Positions 16,553 through 27,800 of a stretch of 45,432 nucleotides of DNA are shown here, in pieces. How positions within the stretch are numbered: position 1 is the stretch's first letter; every line of letters starts with the position of its first letter. A program made the translations under genes and the position numbers. Under the pieces are notes generated by a model, which ran no database searches, was not told where the DNA came from, and saw only the letters and a list, made by a program, of their open reading frames with translations. Source of the DNA: Chromatiaceae bacterium (GTDB lineage Bacteria; Pseudomonadota; Gammaproteobacteria; Chromatiales; Chromatiaceae); contig JACDZG010000054.1 of assembly GCA_013426805.1 (NCBI GenBank), forward strand, positions 1 through 45,432, in the 5' to 3' direction.

Positions 16553-17514
16553 GCACTGATCAGCCGCAGGTCGTCATCGTCACCCCGGTTTATGAAGATG
16601 TCGAAGCGAGCACAAAGCTGTTCGCCGAGCTCGCGAGAGAAACGCGCGGCCGGGCGTTCGTGGTGGCCGTGGACGACGGTTCCGTGCGTCAACCGCTCGG
16701 GCCGGGCGGATTGGAGTCGGCGGGTTTGCCGGGTGTCGTCCTCAAGCTTAAGCGCAACGTGGGCCATCAGCGGGCGATCGCGATCGGTTTGAGTTACGTG
16801 AACGAGCAATTGCCATACGCTTGTCCGACAGTTGTCATGGACTCGGACGGCGAGGATCTTCCGTCGTGTATTCCGGTCCTGTTACGCGATCTCGACCGTT
16901 GCGAGATCGATGTGGTGGTTGCCGAGCGCAAGAACCGGGTCGAGACCTTTCGCTTTAAGGTCTTCTATGTGCTGTACAAGCGCCTGTTCAGATGGATGAC
17001 CGGTCGGGCCATCGGCTTCGGCAACTTCATGGCGCTGAAACCCGCCGCGGTCGATCGGCTTGCGGCGATGCAGGAGACCTCGATCCATGTCGCCGCGTCC
17101 GTGCTCGCCTCCAAGCTTCGCGTAGCGGCTCACTCCCTTGACCGTGGCCCCCGCTATGCCGGAACGTCCAAGATGAACTTCGTCGGCCTCGCCCTTCACG
17201 GATTTAAGGCACTGATGGTCTTCGCCGAAGACGTTCTGGTGCGCGCCGGGATCGCCTGTGCCCTGATCGCCGGACTGTCGGTGGTCGCGGCCGCTACGGC
17301 CGTGATTCTGAAGGTCGTGGGATTTGCAACACCAGGCTGGTTCTCGGTTGCCTTGGGAATCCTGCTGCTGGTGTTTCTGCAGACGGGCGCTTTGGCACTC
17401 ATGACGCTGATGCTGACCGGGGTCGTCCGGAGCGGCACGGTCACCACGGCGCTGGGCTACCGGGACTTTGTCGGCGAGATCCTGCCGAGCGCAGGCGCAG
17501 GGCCGCAACCTTGA
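16549..17514 (+). CDS. GT2 glycosyltransferase with two C-terminal membrane helices (GtrB/DPM1-like)
   Basis: A 321-residue protein. Residues 1-225 form a GT-A fold: [32 protein letters not shown] as the DxD-type metal site, and [20 protein letters not shown]. Residues about 230-300 contain two long hydrophobic helices. This is the architecture of polyprenyl-phosphate sugar transferases such as GtrB, which load one sugar from a nucleotide donor onto undecaprenyl phosphate. It is coupled to the next gene, a GtrA-like flippase, by a TTGA overlap, which matches the classical gtrA/gtrB pairing. Confidence 0.85.
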   Translation: MSTDQPQVVIVTPVYEDVEASTKLFAELARETRGRAFVVAVDDGSVRQPLGPGGLESAGLPGVVLKLKRNVGHQRAIAIGLSYVNEQLPYACPTVVMDSDGEDLPSCIPVLLRDLDRCEIDVVVAERKNRVETFRFKVFYVLYKRLFRWMTGRAIGFGNFMALKPAAVDRLAAMQETSIHVAASVLASKLRVAAHSLDRGPRYAGTSKMNFVGLALHGFKALMVFAEDVLVRAGIACALIAGLSVVAAATAVILKVVGFATPGWFSVALGILLLVFLQTGALALMTLMLTGVVRSGTVTTALGYRDFVGEILPSAGAGPQP

Positions 17515-17897
17515 GCGAAAGTGCGCGCGAGGTCTTGCGCTATGTCGTCAACGGTATCGCCGCAACCGCAATACATTATTCGGTCCTGTTGACGTGCATG
17601 GAGGTCCTGAGCGTGCCATCGGCCGGATTGGCTAACCTGTTGGCCGCTGCATTCGGCATAGCCGCTTCGTTTCTCGGCAGCCGTTACTTCGTGTTTCGCA
17701 GCGCCGGCGATTCGATCACCGCGCAGGCCGCCAGGTTCGGCGCCCTTTACGGGGCCATTGCAGTGCTGCACGGGTCTGTGCTGGCCGTGTGGACGGATTG
17801 GTTCAAGTTCGACTACCGGGTCGGGTTTCTGATTGCTACCGGCCTGCAAATGTCGCTTAGTTATGTCGGAAATAAGCTGATTGTGTTCCGCTCATGA
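17511..17897 (+). CDS. GtrA-like small membrane protein
   Basis: A 128-residue protein with four predicted membrane helices. RYVVNGIAATAIHYSVL at the N-terminus, ANLLAAAFGIAASFLGSRYFVF in the middle and LSYVGNKLIVFRS at the end are the conserved GtrA/DPM3 signatures. The likely role is flipping the undecaprenyl-phosphate-linked sugar made by the preceding GT2 to the periplasm. The start is a TTG at 17511 whose last two bases are part of the previous TGA. The weak start plus coupling suggests production in ratio to the GT2. Confidence 0.85.
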   Translation: MSESAREVLRYVVNGIAATAIHYSVLLTCMEVLSVPSAGLANLLAAAFGIAASFLGSRYFVFRSAGDSITAQAARFGALYGAIAVLHGSVLAVWTDWFKFDYRVGFLIATGLQMSLSYVGNKLIVFRS

Positions 17898-18505
17898 AGT
17901 TACAACGTGCGCTTGTGGCGACCCTGGTATTTGCGGCCGCGCTTGCGATCGTTTATACGGCGCATGTCAGGCTGTTTCGCGTGGATGTCGTTCTTTACGC
18001 GTCCGTCGCAGATGCGGTCGTGGCGGTCGCCTTGGCCGGTCCGGTGCTTTGGCTATCCGGTTACTTCGCACCGCTCAACGGCTTTGAGAAGACCCAACTG
18101 CTGTTGATCTGGATACTCGCCGGATACGCTTTTGCGATATCCGGCCCAACGGTCATCGACCGCTCCTTATCCTTCTACATCCTCGAGAAGATCCAGCAGC
18201 GGGGCGGAGCGATAAAGCAGGAGCGCTTGGACGACATCTTCACCAAAGAGTACGTGCGCGAGCACCGGTTGATGGACGTAAGGCTTACGGAGCAATTGAC
18301 GTCGGGCACCCTGGTTATCGTCGACGGCTGCGTGAGGCTGACCGAGAAGGGTCAGGCGGTGGCGAGCTTCGGTCGCTTTTTCAGGAAACACTTGCTTCCC
18401 AAGCAGCGGCTTCTCATGGGGGAGTATTCCGATGCATTGACGGATCCGTTCCGCAACGGGGAACCACTTCCGGCATCGCTACTGGAATCCTACAAATGCA
18501 AATGA
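17894..18505 (+). CDS. Membrane protein with soluble C-terminal domain, unknown function
   Basis: A 203-residue protein with three N-terminal hydrophobic segments (about residues 7-25, 35-55 and 66-85), then a charged soluble domain. The soluble part (RLDDIFTKEYV, RLTEQLTSGTLVIVDGCVRLTEKGQAV) has the rhythm of a winged helix: helix, helix, beta-wing ending in LTxKG. It is coupled by ATGA overlaps to GtrA before it and to the small ORF after it. I do not recognise a named family; similar proteins follow GtrA in other genomes by recall only. A scaffold or regulator of the glycosylation step is possible. Confidence 0.65.
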   Translation: MKLQRALVATLVFAAALAIVYTAHVRLFRVDVVLYASVADAVVAVALAGPVLWLSGYFAPLNGFEKTQLLLIWILAGYAFAISGPTVIDRSLSFYILEKIQQRGGAIKQERLDDIFTKEYVREHRLMDVRLTEQLTSGTLVIVDGCVRLTEKGQAVASFGRFFRKHLLPKQRLLMGEYSDALTDPFRNGEPLPASLLESYKCK

Positions 18506-18639
18506 ACGAACACTTGCATCGCTCTGCGCCCGCGTTTCCGTTCGCGCTGCTCGGGCTCGTTCCGATCTTCGTTTCGATCGCGGCACAAGCGCAGCCAAGC
18601 GCCTATTGGCGGCACCTTGTTCCCTGGCGCGGCGAATGA
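18502..18639 (+). CDS. 45-residue small protein, translationally coupled
   Basis: An ATG at 18502 overlaps the previous TGA (ATGA). The frame runs 45 codons and ends at a TGA (18637-18639) that overlaps the ATG of the next gene at 18636. The product, MNEHLHRSAPAFPFALLG followed by LVPIFVSIAAQAQ and a tail rich in Trp and Arg, has one hydrophobic helix (about residues 12-30). Both junctions are precise and fit the pattern of this operon, which is the main argument that it is a gene. It could be a single-pass subunit of the following GT-C-like enzyme or a leader that couples its translation. Confidence 0.6.
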   Translation: MNEHLHRSAPAFPFALLGLVPIFVSIAAQAQPSAYWRHLVPWRGE

Positions 18640-20672
18640 AGCACCGGGCATTTCCCGTTCCGGCCGCGGCAGCGGCGGCTCTGGTGTTCGCCGCGGCGTT
18701 TCTGTTGGGACCCGGCGCTCAGTATTGGTTTGCGGATGCAATGCCGGGAGACATCGGCGATGCGCGTCTGAATAATTATTTTCTGGAGAACATCTATCTG
18801 TTCCTGGCGGGCCGCAGCGATTCTCTGTGGCACCTCGGCTTCTTCGCCCCGTTCCCCTACGTACTGGGATTCAGTGACAATCTGTTCGGCGCCGCGCCGT
18901 TGTATCTGTTCGCGCGCGTCTCCGGCGCACCGCCGGATACCGCGTTCCAGGTCTGGTTTTTGCTCGGTTACGCGGCCAACTTCGCGGCGGCCTATTACGC
19001 CTTGAACAAGCTCGGCTGCTCTCGGGTGGCGAGTGCCGCCGGCGCGCTGATCTTCGCCTTTGCGCTGCCCGTTGCGGGGCATGTCGGCCATGCCCAACTC
19101 CATTACCGGTTCGGGGTTCCGTTATCGGCCGCGATGCTTGTGATGTTTTTTGAAAAGCGGAACTGGGGCTATCTGCTTTTATGTCTTACGTGGCTTGTCT
19201 GGCAATTCTATTGCTCGATCTATATCGGGTATTTTACCTCCCTGATGTTAATTGCCATGACCGTCGTATCGCTGGCCGGCTTGGCGCCAACCAAGGGGCT
19301 GCGGACCGCGGCAAGGGACCTGGGCGCCGATTGGCGGGGTCGCACTCCGGCGGCTCGGACGGGCCTCTTATTGGGGGCGACGGTTGCGTTGGCGCTGCCG
19401 GCGCTGCTGTTCTTTCCCTATATCCGCGTGAGCCGGTTATACGACGCGAAACGAACTTACGAGGAGATCGCGACGATGCTGCCGCGCCCCGTCAGCTATT
19501 TCGTCAGCGACGGCTCCTGGCTTTGGGCCTGGTTGTCGAAGTCGCTTGGGGACCTGCCGATGAAGCACGAACACCAGATGTTCGTCGGTGCGCTCCCGCT
19601 GACGCTCGCTGCAATTGGCGTTGCCGTCGGATGGCGCAACCGGCATTGGGCGGCGTTGGCGGGGTCGCTGGCAATGCTGGTGGGGCTTACGCTTTCTATC
19701 GGCGGCCAGAGTTTGTGGCGGCCGGTTGCCGCGCTTCCCCTGGCGTCGGCGATCAGAGCGATGACACGTATCGATATGGTGCTGCTGTTTCCGGTGGCTT
19801 TTCTTGCGGGAGTCGCCCTCGATCGTATGCGCGCGCGTTGGCCCGGCAAGGCGCAGCGCATCACCGCGGTGCTGTTGGTCTTGATGGTTATCGAGTTTTC
19901 TGCGACCTCACCCAATTCGAGCAGTAAAGGTGAGTGGCGGCAGAGGGTGGCTTTGCTCGATGCTCGGTTTCCCGAGCGCCTGCCGACGGACCCGATCGTC
20001 TTCTTCGCTCAAGAGACACCGCCGTGGCAGGCAGCCGAACTGGATGCCATGTGGGTAGCCCTCGACCATGGCGTGCTGACCATGAACGGTTATTCCGGCA
20101 TGTCGCCGCCGGGCTTCGAGCTCGTCGGCTACGACTGTTCGGAGGTTCCGCACCGCGTATTGGCGTTTTTGAGGCTCAGTGGGCGGTCCGGAGACGAGCA
20201 GGCGTACCGCGACCTGATGCAGCGGATCGTACCTGTTGGTTTCGAGGACTGCGACGAGCATTGGAAGACAAGCCCGCCACCGATTACCTACAGCGACGGG
20301 ACCTATACGGCGGAAGCGTTTCGCAAGCTGTCGCTGCGGGTGCTCGGCAGGGTCGAGCGGGCCGGCCGGTGGGATGTTCGGGTACGAATCGAGAATGCCG
20401 GAGAACACGCGATCTCGGCGCGCTCGGCAAGCGGTCGGGCGGTGCGTATTTCGTGGCGTTTTCGCAATGCCGACGGCACGCCCGCCGGCGGCTGGGATAC
20501 ACGCAAGGATCTGCCGTTCGACATTCCGGCGCAAGGCGCGCTGGACGTTACGATCGGTATCGATCCTGCCATGGAGATATCCGGCAGCATTCTTGAGGTA
20601 TCGATCGTACAGGAGCTGGTCTTTTGGGGTCACGATATCGGGATCGTTCCCGCAACGCTGGCGTGGGAGTGA
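18636..20672 (+). CDS. Multi-span GT-C-like membrane glycosyltransferase
   Basis: A 678-residue protein with roughly 11-12 membrane helices in residues 1-420 and a soluble C-terminal third. The first periplasmic loop holds the acidic pair GDIGDARLNNYFLENIY, where GT-C enzymes carry their catalytic Asp, followed by SDSLWHLGFFAPFPYVLGFSDN. The C-terminal part is beta-rich (VRIENAGEHAISARS, RISWRFRNADG). The likely role is transfer of a polyprenyl-phosphate-linked sugar in the periplasm, the natural consumer of the upstream GT2/GtrA product. The start at 18636 is chosen over an in-frame GTG 30 bases earlier because of the ATGA overlap. Exact family is uncertain. Confidence 0.65.
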   Translation: MKHRAFPVPAAAAAALVFAAAFLLGPGAQYWFADAMPGDIGDARLNNYFLENIYLFLAGRSDSLWHLGFFAPFPYVLGFSDNLFGAAPLYLFARVSGAPPDTAFQVWFLLGYAANFAAAYYALNKLGCSRVASAAGALIFAFALPVAGHVGHAQLHYRFGVPLSAAMLVMFFEKRNWGYLLLCLTWLVWQFYCSIYIGYFTSLMLIAMTVVSLAGLAPTKGLRTAARDLGADWRGRTPAARTGLLLGATVALALPALLFFPYIRVSRLYDAKRTYEEIATMLPRPVSYFVSDGSWLWAWLSKSLGDLPMKHEHQMFVGALPLTLAAIGVAVGWRNRHWAALAGSLAMLVGLTLSIGGQSLWRPVAALPLASAIRAMTRIDMVLLFPVAFLAGVALDRMRARWPGKAQRITAVLLVLMVIEFSATSPNSSSKGEWRQRVALLDARFPERLPTDPIVFFAQETPPWQAAELDAMWVALDHGVLTMNGYSGMSPPGFELVGYDCSEVPHRVLAFLRLSGRSGDEQAYRDLMQRIVPVGFEDCDEHWKTSPPPITYSDGTYTAEAFRKLSLRVLGRVERAGRWDVRVRIENAGEHAISARSASGRAVRISWRFRNADGTPAGGWDTRKDLPFDIPAQGALDVTIGIDPAMEISGSILEVSIVQELVFWGHDIGIVPATLAWE

Positions 20673-20751
20673 TGACCTGTCCAACCGGCACTTGAGCGAA
20701 CCGCGCACGGACGCACCTGTCTGTCACTCCGACCTAACCCGCTGAAGGTCG

Positions 20752-22200
20752 CTAATCGCCTCCGGCGTTCCTTCGCAGCCGACGCACCGAGGTGACAAGC
20801 GCCCGCAGGGGGGCCGTTATCCGCCAGGAGGTGGAAGCCAGGGTGTCTGAAAGCCTTGTTTCTGCATTCGCCAGGGCCGTTGCAAACCGCGCTTCGGCGC
20901 GTTCCAGTTCTTGCGAGAGCATGCGGTTGCGCGCTACCGCATCAGCCAAGTGCATCGGCGGGCCACGGCTCTGGATCAACGCATCGATCGGCGCATGCAG
21001 TTTCTCATACTGTTGTGCTCGCTCCGCAATCTTTGAACAGAGGATGTCGCGGTTGTGGTAGATGGCCTCCAGTTCACCGAAATAGCCTCCCTTCAGGGCT
21101 TCGGCAGTGTATTCCTCGATCGCCTTCTTGGCCCGTTGTCCAAGGGCTTTTCGAAGTGCCGCGTCTTCCGTCAGTTTTTTCATCCAGGCGGCGGCGGTCG
21201 GAAGCTTCGGTTCGGCCCAGTCGGCCGGCACGCCGCTCAGCATCTGCTCGTAAGCGCCTGCGCTGCCTTCCACCGGCACGAGGTCGTAATCCACTAGGCA
21301 GGCGTTGCAATGATTCATGTACGCCATCGTCCCAGACCAGGCGGTTGCAACGACCGGCTTCCCCAGTCCCATTGCCTCCATCGGGACCAGGCCGAGACCT
21401 TCCGCCCGGTGCAGCGAGACCACCACATCGACCGATGCCAGCAGGCTGAGCACATCGGCGTAAGGGTAATCGTCCGTCAAGACCAAGACCTGATCAGACC
21501 CGTCTGCGCGCTCCCGCAAGCGCGTCAGTGAAGGATGCTCCACTCCGTCCAGCACGGCATTATTGGCCTTGACCACCAGGAGCGCGTGAGGGTGACCGGC
21601 GAGAGCATCCAGGAACGCGGTGACCGTGCCCTCGGGATTCTTACGAATGGGATCGCTATTCGGCTCGTACGCGGTGAGAAAAACGATCTTGTCCGCGGGG
21701 AGGCGGAAGCGCGCGCGGTCGGCCCGCACAGTGTCCGGAACGAAGACCGGCTGCGGCCCGTGTAGCACGAAGGTGCCGGACAGGCTGAAATCGAGCGTCG
21801 CGCGGATGAAGGGTGAGCCGGCGACAATCACGTCGAAAAATTCGAAGATACGTCTCCACCCTGGGGGCAGCACCGACAACTCCCACATCGGCAGGGCAAC
21901 ATTGATCCGCGACGGGTCAAGCACGAGCCGCTCCAAGATCAACAGCTGCTGGTGGAGACTCGGGGCCGGTAACACGAACAGGTTGATACGGTAGGGAAGC
22001 CCGTTCGGCCGCTCGACACTGAGTGCTTCGAGTGAGAGGTCGTGCCTGCCCCGCCCCAAGCCGGGATCCACATCCAGCACCGCAACGGGGTAGCCCAGGC
22101 GAACCAAGGTCCGTACGACATTCCTGGCCAGCACGCCCAGGCCGAGGTTACCCGTGACGTGGCCGATGACGTTGAAGCCGGGGTGGTCCACCTCAGGCAC
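20752..22200 (-). CDS. GT4 glycosyltransferase with C-terminal coiled coil
   Basis: A 482-residue enzyme starting at a GTG (22200) that overlaps the rmd stop; upstream sequence open in this frame belongs to rmd. FNVIGHVTGNLGLGVLARNVV begins the acceptor domain. VFLTAYEPNSDPIRKNPEG, TDDYPYADVLSLLASVDVVV and HRAEGLGLVPMEAMGLGKP give the donor domain with an intact EX7E. The last ~70 residues form a heptad-rich helix (RNRMLSQELERAEARFATAL, ETRLSDTLAS) ending in STSWRITAPLRALVTSVRR. The same terminal motif type ends the coiled coil of the sulfotransferase at 28675-30684. As the enzyme next to Gmd/Rmd it may be a D-rhamnosyl- or mannosyltransferase. Confidence 0.8.
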   Translation of the reverse strand: MPEVDHPGFNVIGHVTGNLGLGVLARNVVRTLVRLGYPVAVLDVDPGLGRGRHDLSLEALSVERPNGLPYRINLFVLPAPSLHQQLLILERLVLDPSRINVALPMWELSVLPPGWRRIFEFFDVIVAGSPFIRATLDFSLSGTFVLHGPQPVFVPDTVRADRARFRLPADKIVFLTAYEPNSDPIRKNPEGTVTAFLDALAGHPHALLVVKANNAVLDGVEHPSLTRLRERADGSDQVLVLTDDYPYADVLSLLASVDVVVSLHRAEGLGLVPMEAMGLGKPVVATAWSGTMAYMNHCNACLVDYDLVPVEGSAGAYEQMLSGVPADWAEPKLPTAAAWMKKLTEDAALRKALGQRAKKAIEEYTAEALKGGYFGELEAIYHNRDILCSKIAERAQQYEKLHAPIDALIQSRGPPMHLADAVARNRMLSQELERAEARFATALANAETRLSDTLASTSWRITAPLRALVTSVRRLRRNAGGD

Positions 22201-23083
22201 TGTACATCCACCGCAGTGTCGCTTCGAGCGGAATGGCGGCAAGCGGGCCGACGGCCCGCAGCAGTTTCTGGTTTGATCCAACCAGTCGCTTGACCTCGTT
22301 GGCGCGGACGAACGTCGGATTGACTTGGGCCTGGATCTCATAGCCCGCGATATCCGCCATCATCCGCAGCACGTCCGTCAGGGTATAGGCGGCACCGGAG
22401 CAGACGTTGAACAGCTCCCCTGCGGGCGCCGCCTCCAGCAGTCGCCGATACGCGACCGCCACCGTGCGTACGTCCGAGAAGTCGCGGGCCACGTCGATGT
22501 TGCCGAGTTCGATCACCGGTTTGCGCGCCCGAAAATGCGCGACGATCTTCGGCAGCAAGAAGTGGGGCGCCTGGCCCACCCCCGTATAGTTGAACGGTCG
22601 GGTGATGACGATCGGCAGGCGATCCATCCACAGGCGCGCGAGATATTCCATCGCGAGCTTGCTCACGGCATAGTCGTTTGCAGGGGCCGGCGGCACCGAC
22701 TCGTCGATCACCTCCACCGGCGCATTGCCGTATATATTGGCGCTGCTGGCCAGAAGCACCGAGCGCGGGGGCGCCTCCAGTGGGGCCAAGGCTTCCAGCA
22801 GGTGACGGGTACCGACCAGGTTGACCCGATAGATCGCCTCGGCGTCGCCGCAGGCGACGAAGGAAATCGCCGCGAGATGCGCGACGACCTCGGGTCGCAC
22901 CTCCGCAACCACCGCGGCCAGTCCATCGCGATCACCAAGATCGACCATGTGGATGTCCGGACCCGCCGACTCGCCGTGGTGCCCCGTGCCGAACACGCGG
23001 TAACCCGCCGACTGCAGCTCGGGTGCGAGATAGCGGCCGGTGAAGCTGTTGATACCGGTGATCAGGGCGCGGCGCTCTCTCAT
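22193..23083 (-). CDS. rmd: GDP-4-dehydro-6-deoxy-D-mannose reductase
   Basis: A 296-residue extended SDR. ALITGINSFTGRYLAPEL gives the Rmd-type NAD(P) loop (TGxxxFTGxxL). SSANIYG and the YxxxK in NDYAVSKLAMEYLARLW form the active site. RPFNYTGVGQAPHFLLPKIV is the substrate region shared by Rmd and GDP-talose reductases. It reduces the Gmd product to GDP-D-rhamnose (GDP-6-deoxy-D-talose is the alternative). The ATG at 23083 fits the family; a longer frame upstream is not supported. Its TGA overlaps the GTG of the following GT4. It probably shares a transcript with gmd. Confidence 0.85.
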   Translation of the reverse strand: MRERRALITGINSFTGRYLAPELQSAGYRVFGTGHHGESAGPDIHMVDLGDRDGLAAVVAEVRPEVVAHLAAISFVACGDAEAIYRVNLVGTRHLLEALAPLEAPPRSVLLASSANIYGNAPVEVIDESVPPAPANDYAVSKLAMEYLARLWMDRLPIVITRPFNYTGVGQAPHFLLPKIVAHFRARKPVIELGNIDVARDFSDVRTVAVAYRRLLEAAPAGELFNVCSGAAYTLTDVLRMMADIAGYEIQAQVNPTFVRANEVKRLVGSNQKLLRAVGPLAAIPLEATLRWMYSA

Positions 23084-23285
23084 GTGAGTGCCTGCTGGTC
23101 GACGCCGAGCCCGCGCAGCAAAATGGCCCTTTTCCGCGCCAAGCGCCATGTCGGTAAGCAGTCTGCCAGGGCCGCGGGATCATGCGCGAGCGCGATCACA
23201 GCAGCCTCCGCCGTCTCGCGGGCGCGGACGGCGATCGGGCTGTCGCCTCCTGGATCACCTGAACGGAGTTGCTTGACAGACGCAT
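23084..23285 (-). pseudogene. Small frameshifted reading frame between gmd and rmd
   Basis: Seven bases after the gmd stop, with GAGGAGG upstream, an ATG at 23285 opens MRLSSNSVQVIQEATARSPS and stops after 29 codons. From about 23250 another frame is open to an exact TGA/ATG overlap with rmd: RETAEAAVIALAHDPAALAD, then WRLARKRAILLRGLGVD. Joining the two needs one frameshift near 23245 and would give about 66 residues. The good ribosome site and precise 3' overlap suggest a former small gene or the two ends of a deleted one. The family is not recognised. Confidence 0.4.
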
Positions 23286-23295
23286 CGCGTCCTCC

Positions 23296-24360
<1,065 letters not shown>

Positions 24361-24388
24361 TTATCTTGGCGGGTGCCTAGAGAAATTG

Positions 24389-24886
24389 TTACCCAATAGG
24401 TCTCGCTTTAGGCGAGCTAACTCGAAACCAATCGTTTTGAAACTTGCTTCGCAAGTCTCGTCCAAGGGAATATTGCGGCTCTCGCAACGTCACTTGTATC
24501 CCAGCGCCGCTGTAGTACGACGGGAAGGCCTTACCGGTTTTGTACAACCTCTTTACCTCACTCAGTCTGTCCTGTGCGATCTGAATCATATCACCGGACG
24601 GCTCTACTGAGTCAACGTCATGCCCTAATTTGATGAGAATCTCAGTAACCCAGCCTGGTCCGCTACCAATCTCGAGGATACGCGACCGTTCCTTGAGTTG
24701 GATGACTTCAATAAGGTTTAGGACCTGGTACATCTCATAAAAAAAGATCGAATGCCCACTATGAGTAAACGGCATGCTCAAGAGCCAACTTCTGCCGTCG
24801 TCGGTCAAATTGGCAACATAGGACTCAGCTCCCTCAATCCAATTCCGTGAATCTTGAAATCCCCCATCCAAAAATCGCCTGTTCAT
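24389..24886 (-). CDS. SAM-dependent methyltransferase, C-terminally truncated
   Basis: A 165-residue protein. SRILEIGSGPGWVTEILIKLGH is motif I of class I methyltransferases, followed by VDSVEPSGDMIQIAQDRL as motif II with the ribose-binding acidic residue. After about residue 130 the fold's remaining strands are missing and the chain ends in an unconserved tail (KFQNDWFRVSSPKARPIG), so it lacks nearly half of the usual domain. It starts 9 bases after the WbdA-like gene. Once perhaps a sugar-tailoring or capping methyltransferase, it is probably inactive now. Composition is AT-richer than gmd. Confidence 0.6.
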   Translation of the reverse strand: MNRRFLDGGFQDSRNWIEGAESYVANLTDDGRSWLLSMPFTHSGHSIFFYEMYQVLNLIEVIQLKERSRILEIGSGPGWVTEILIKLGHDVDSVEPSGDMIQIAQDRLSEVKRLYKTGKAFPSYYSGAGIQVTLREPQYSLGRDLRSKFQNDWFRVSSPKARPIG

Positions 24887-24895
24887 GCATCAACC

Positions 24896-27800
24896 CTATT
24901 CTGTGACAGAAGAAACATCGTGCGGTCCCAAAACTCTCGTGACAAGAGTCGCTGCGCTTTCCTTCCACGTTAGCCGAGGAATGTTAGTTGATAAGGGCAC
25001 ACAAGAGCGTGCCTGAAGCGCCAGCCACTGCCGCACTGCTCTGCAGATGACTTCCGGGCTCTTGTCATCGGCAAAGTAGTAAGCATGCTTTCCCGCCACT
25101 TCCCGGAACACAGGAATATCCCGCGCGATGATAGGTAACTTGTGCTGCGCAGCTTCGATAAGCGGAAGACCAAAGCCCTCTCCGTAGGAAGCGGCTATCA
25201 AGCAGCTGCTCGAAGCGTAGACCTTGCCGAGGTATTCATCGCTGATTCCTTCCAGCCAGAAAAGGCGCTTGTTGAGTGCCGGATGATTTCGCAAACGATC
25301 TAAGGTTTCGGGAATATCGCGCCGTTTGTCGCTCGGCAGATCTTTCCAGCCTTCCTTACCGACAATCACGAGATTGACATCCGCCCCTTCATCCCAGATA
25401 TTCGAGAACGCAGCGATCACTTGCAGATAGCCCTTGCGCGGCTCGATTGAACCTACCATAAGGAAGCTGGGGCGGGCTCGCAGTTCTCCCAGCCTCTGCG
25501 CAGCGTCAGCGGAAAAGCCATGGGTCGGGGCAGAATTGTCAACATCAGCGCCAATGTGGAACCAGTCGATCTTATATGGCCGCCGCCTCTCCACGTTGAA
25601 AAAAATGTTTTTGCTGCGCCAATCAATATATTCATCAGCAACGGATCTGGAAATACAAACTGCCCCATCAAACGCCGAAATCACTTTCAACCACTCAGTG
25701 TGTGCAGTACTGCCGCCAGGCGGAAACACTTCAGGCATCGATATCGGTAATAAATCAAAAACTACTGCATGCAGCTCTACGCCTCGGCCGCGAAGGACCT
25801 GGTATAAGCCGCCGCGGCTTGCCTCAATGATTGCGCCGCCTGACAAGTCCAGGGTGAAAAGGAGGTCGCCGTTATCTACCTCGACCATTTCATCCTCAAT
25901 GCTTTGGCCGTGACATCCCAGCAATCCCAGCGTGTATTGCATGGCGTGCCGATAGTGCCACACACCGCCGACGTCCGAGAGATACACGGGTTCGACACGG
26001 AAGCCTTCAGGCGGCGACTCAAGCAGGGCGAGGCATAGGGCACGTGCAACTCGCTCGATGCCGGTCTTGAGGTCGTGGCGGGACGTCGCAGTGATATCCA
26101 ACAATAGGCGCCTCGCTGACGCCTTCAACGGAAAAGTCAATGCCATCGTTCGAGCGAGTTCCCGAAGTTCAGTGTCATTCTGCGGCAAAATCCTTTGCGC
26201 GCTCAGGGCTTGTATCAAAGCCGGCGGTGAGGTGACGGCCCTTTGATTGAAACTTTCGATCGCTTCCGCATAGTGCCGGGCACATTCCGCCGGTGCGTGG
26301 CGCGTCTCTACGATTGCGCGCGCCTGCTTACCCAGTGCTTTTCGCATTATTGGGTCACGCCACAAAGTCTCCAAAAGCGTGACTAAATCACTATTCTCAA
26401 AGTCGTTGGAAAGCATGCACACCGCGTCCGTGTCAAGCTCAGCCATTGAGCCGTTAGCGTTTACGATAAGCGGCAGCGCATGGTTCATGCAATCTAATAC
26501 TGCGGCAGATGTTTCACCGCGTGATTGCGTACGGAGCTGTACCGCAACGTCCGCCGCTGCAAGATATAGTTGGTACAATTCGGGAGTGACGAAGCCAGTG
26601 ATACGAATACGATCTCCAAAGCCACTCTTTCGAATGAGTTCAGCCAACTCCGTGGTATACTCACCGCCGTGGCTTTCGCCTACAAAAAGCAACTTGCAGG
26701 CAGTATCGGACGCTAGGCTACTGCCCAACCAGGCTTCAAGCAAGCGGTGGTTGAGCTTGGTCGGACCAAGAAAGCCGAAACTGGAAGTAATGAAATCCTG
26801 TTCAGTAAAGCCGAGGAGATCTCGAGCCTTCGCCTTTGTTGTGATGGTCGCAGGAGAACGGACTGAGGGTATAACGACCCAATTTGCTTCAGCGCCTTGA
26901 CCATACCAACGCTGCGCGAGTTTAACGGAATACTCGGAATGTACGATCACACCTTGGGCAAGTTGCAGAGCCTGCAAATTGGCGGGGTAAGCAAATATCG
27001 CGGCATTGGGGTCCTGGAGACGGTCACGGACAGCTGCGTACCCGTGTGAGTAAAACAGCGCCTGCGTCCATGGATGTACTGCGACTCGAGAACACTCAGA
27101 CCAAGCCAACAGGTGACTGAGAAAGAAATCGTGCATCACCAACGTGCCAGGGATGTCGCGGATCAAAGAGAGCATGTCCTGATGGAACGGCGAGTTGCCC
27201 ATCTGATATAGGACCCGGTCATAGTTGGCGGCATTAGAGCGCAGCCAGGCTACATCACGCACCGAACAATGCGCCTGAACCCAGGGTTCATCCACGCAGT
27301 CTTGACTGACGATCACGTCGATGTCGTAGTGCTTTCCCAAGGCGGGCAATAGTTTGGCGCTGTAATCGGCAATGCCAGTCCGTTCCGGTGGCAGCGGTGA
27401 GACAAATGCGAGCCGAGGGCGAGGGTCAGACTGACGCAATTCCTCTGGGGTCTCTGATCGAGTAACTCGCTCCCACGCGGAGATCGACCGTTTTGCTGTC
27501 TCATCCCAAGAAAAACGCCTGGCTTGTTGTGCGCTATTCTCGCGCAGCCGAGCAACGAAGCCGTCATCGATCAGGGCTTGGCGCATTTTGGCGGCCATGG
27601 CGACGGTGTCGAGCGGATCGAACAGCGCTTCTGTAAGACCGATGACTTCTGGCAAGCTAGAAGAGTTCGAGCCGATGACTGGTGCGCCGCAGGCCATCGC
27701 CTCTAACGCTGGCAGGGCGAAACCTTCTTGCCAAGACGGGAACACACAGACCCGGCACAAATTGTAAATCTGGACCAGTTCCTTGTCGCTGACGTGGCCG

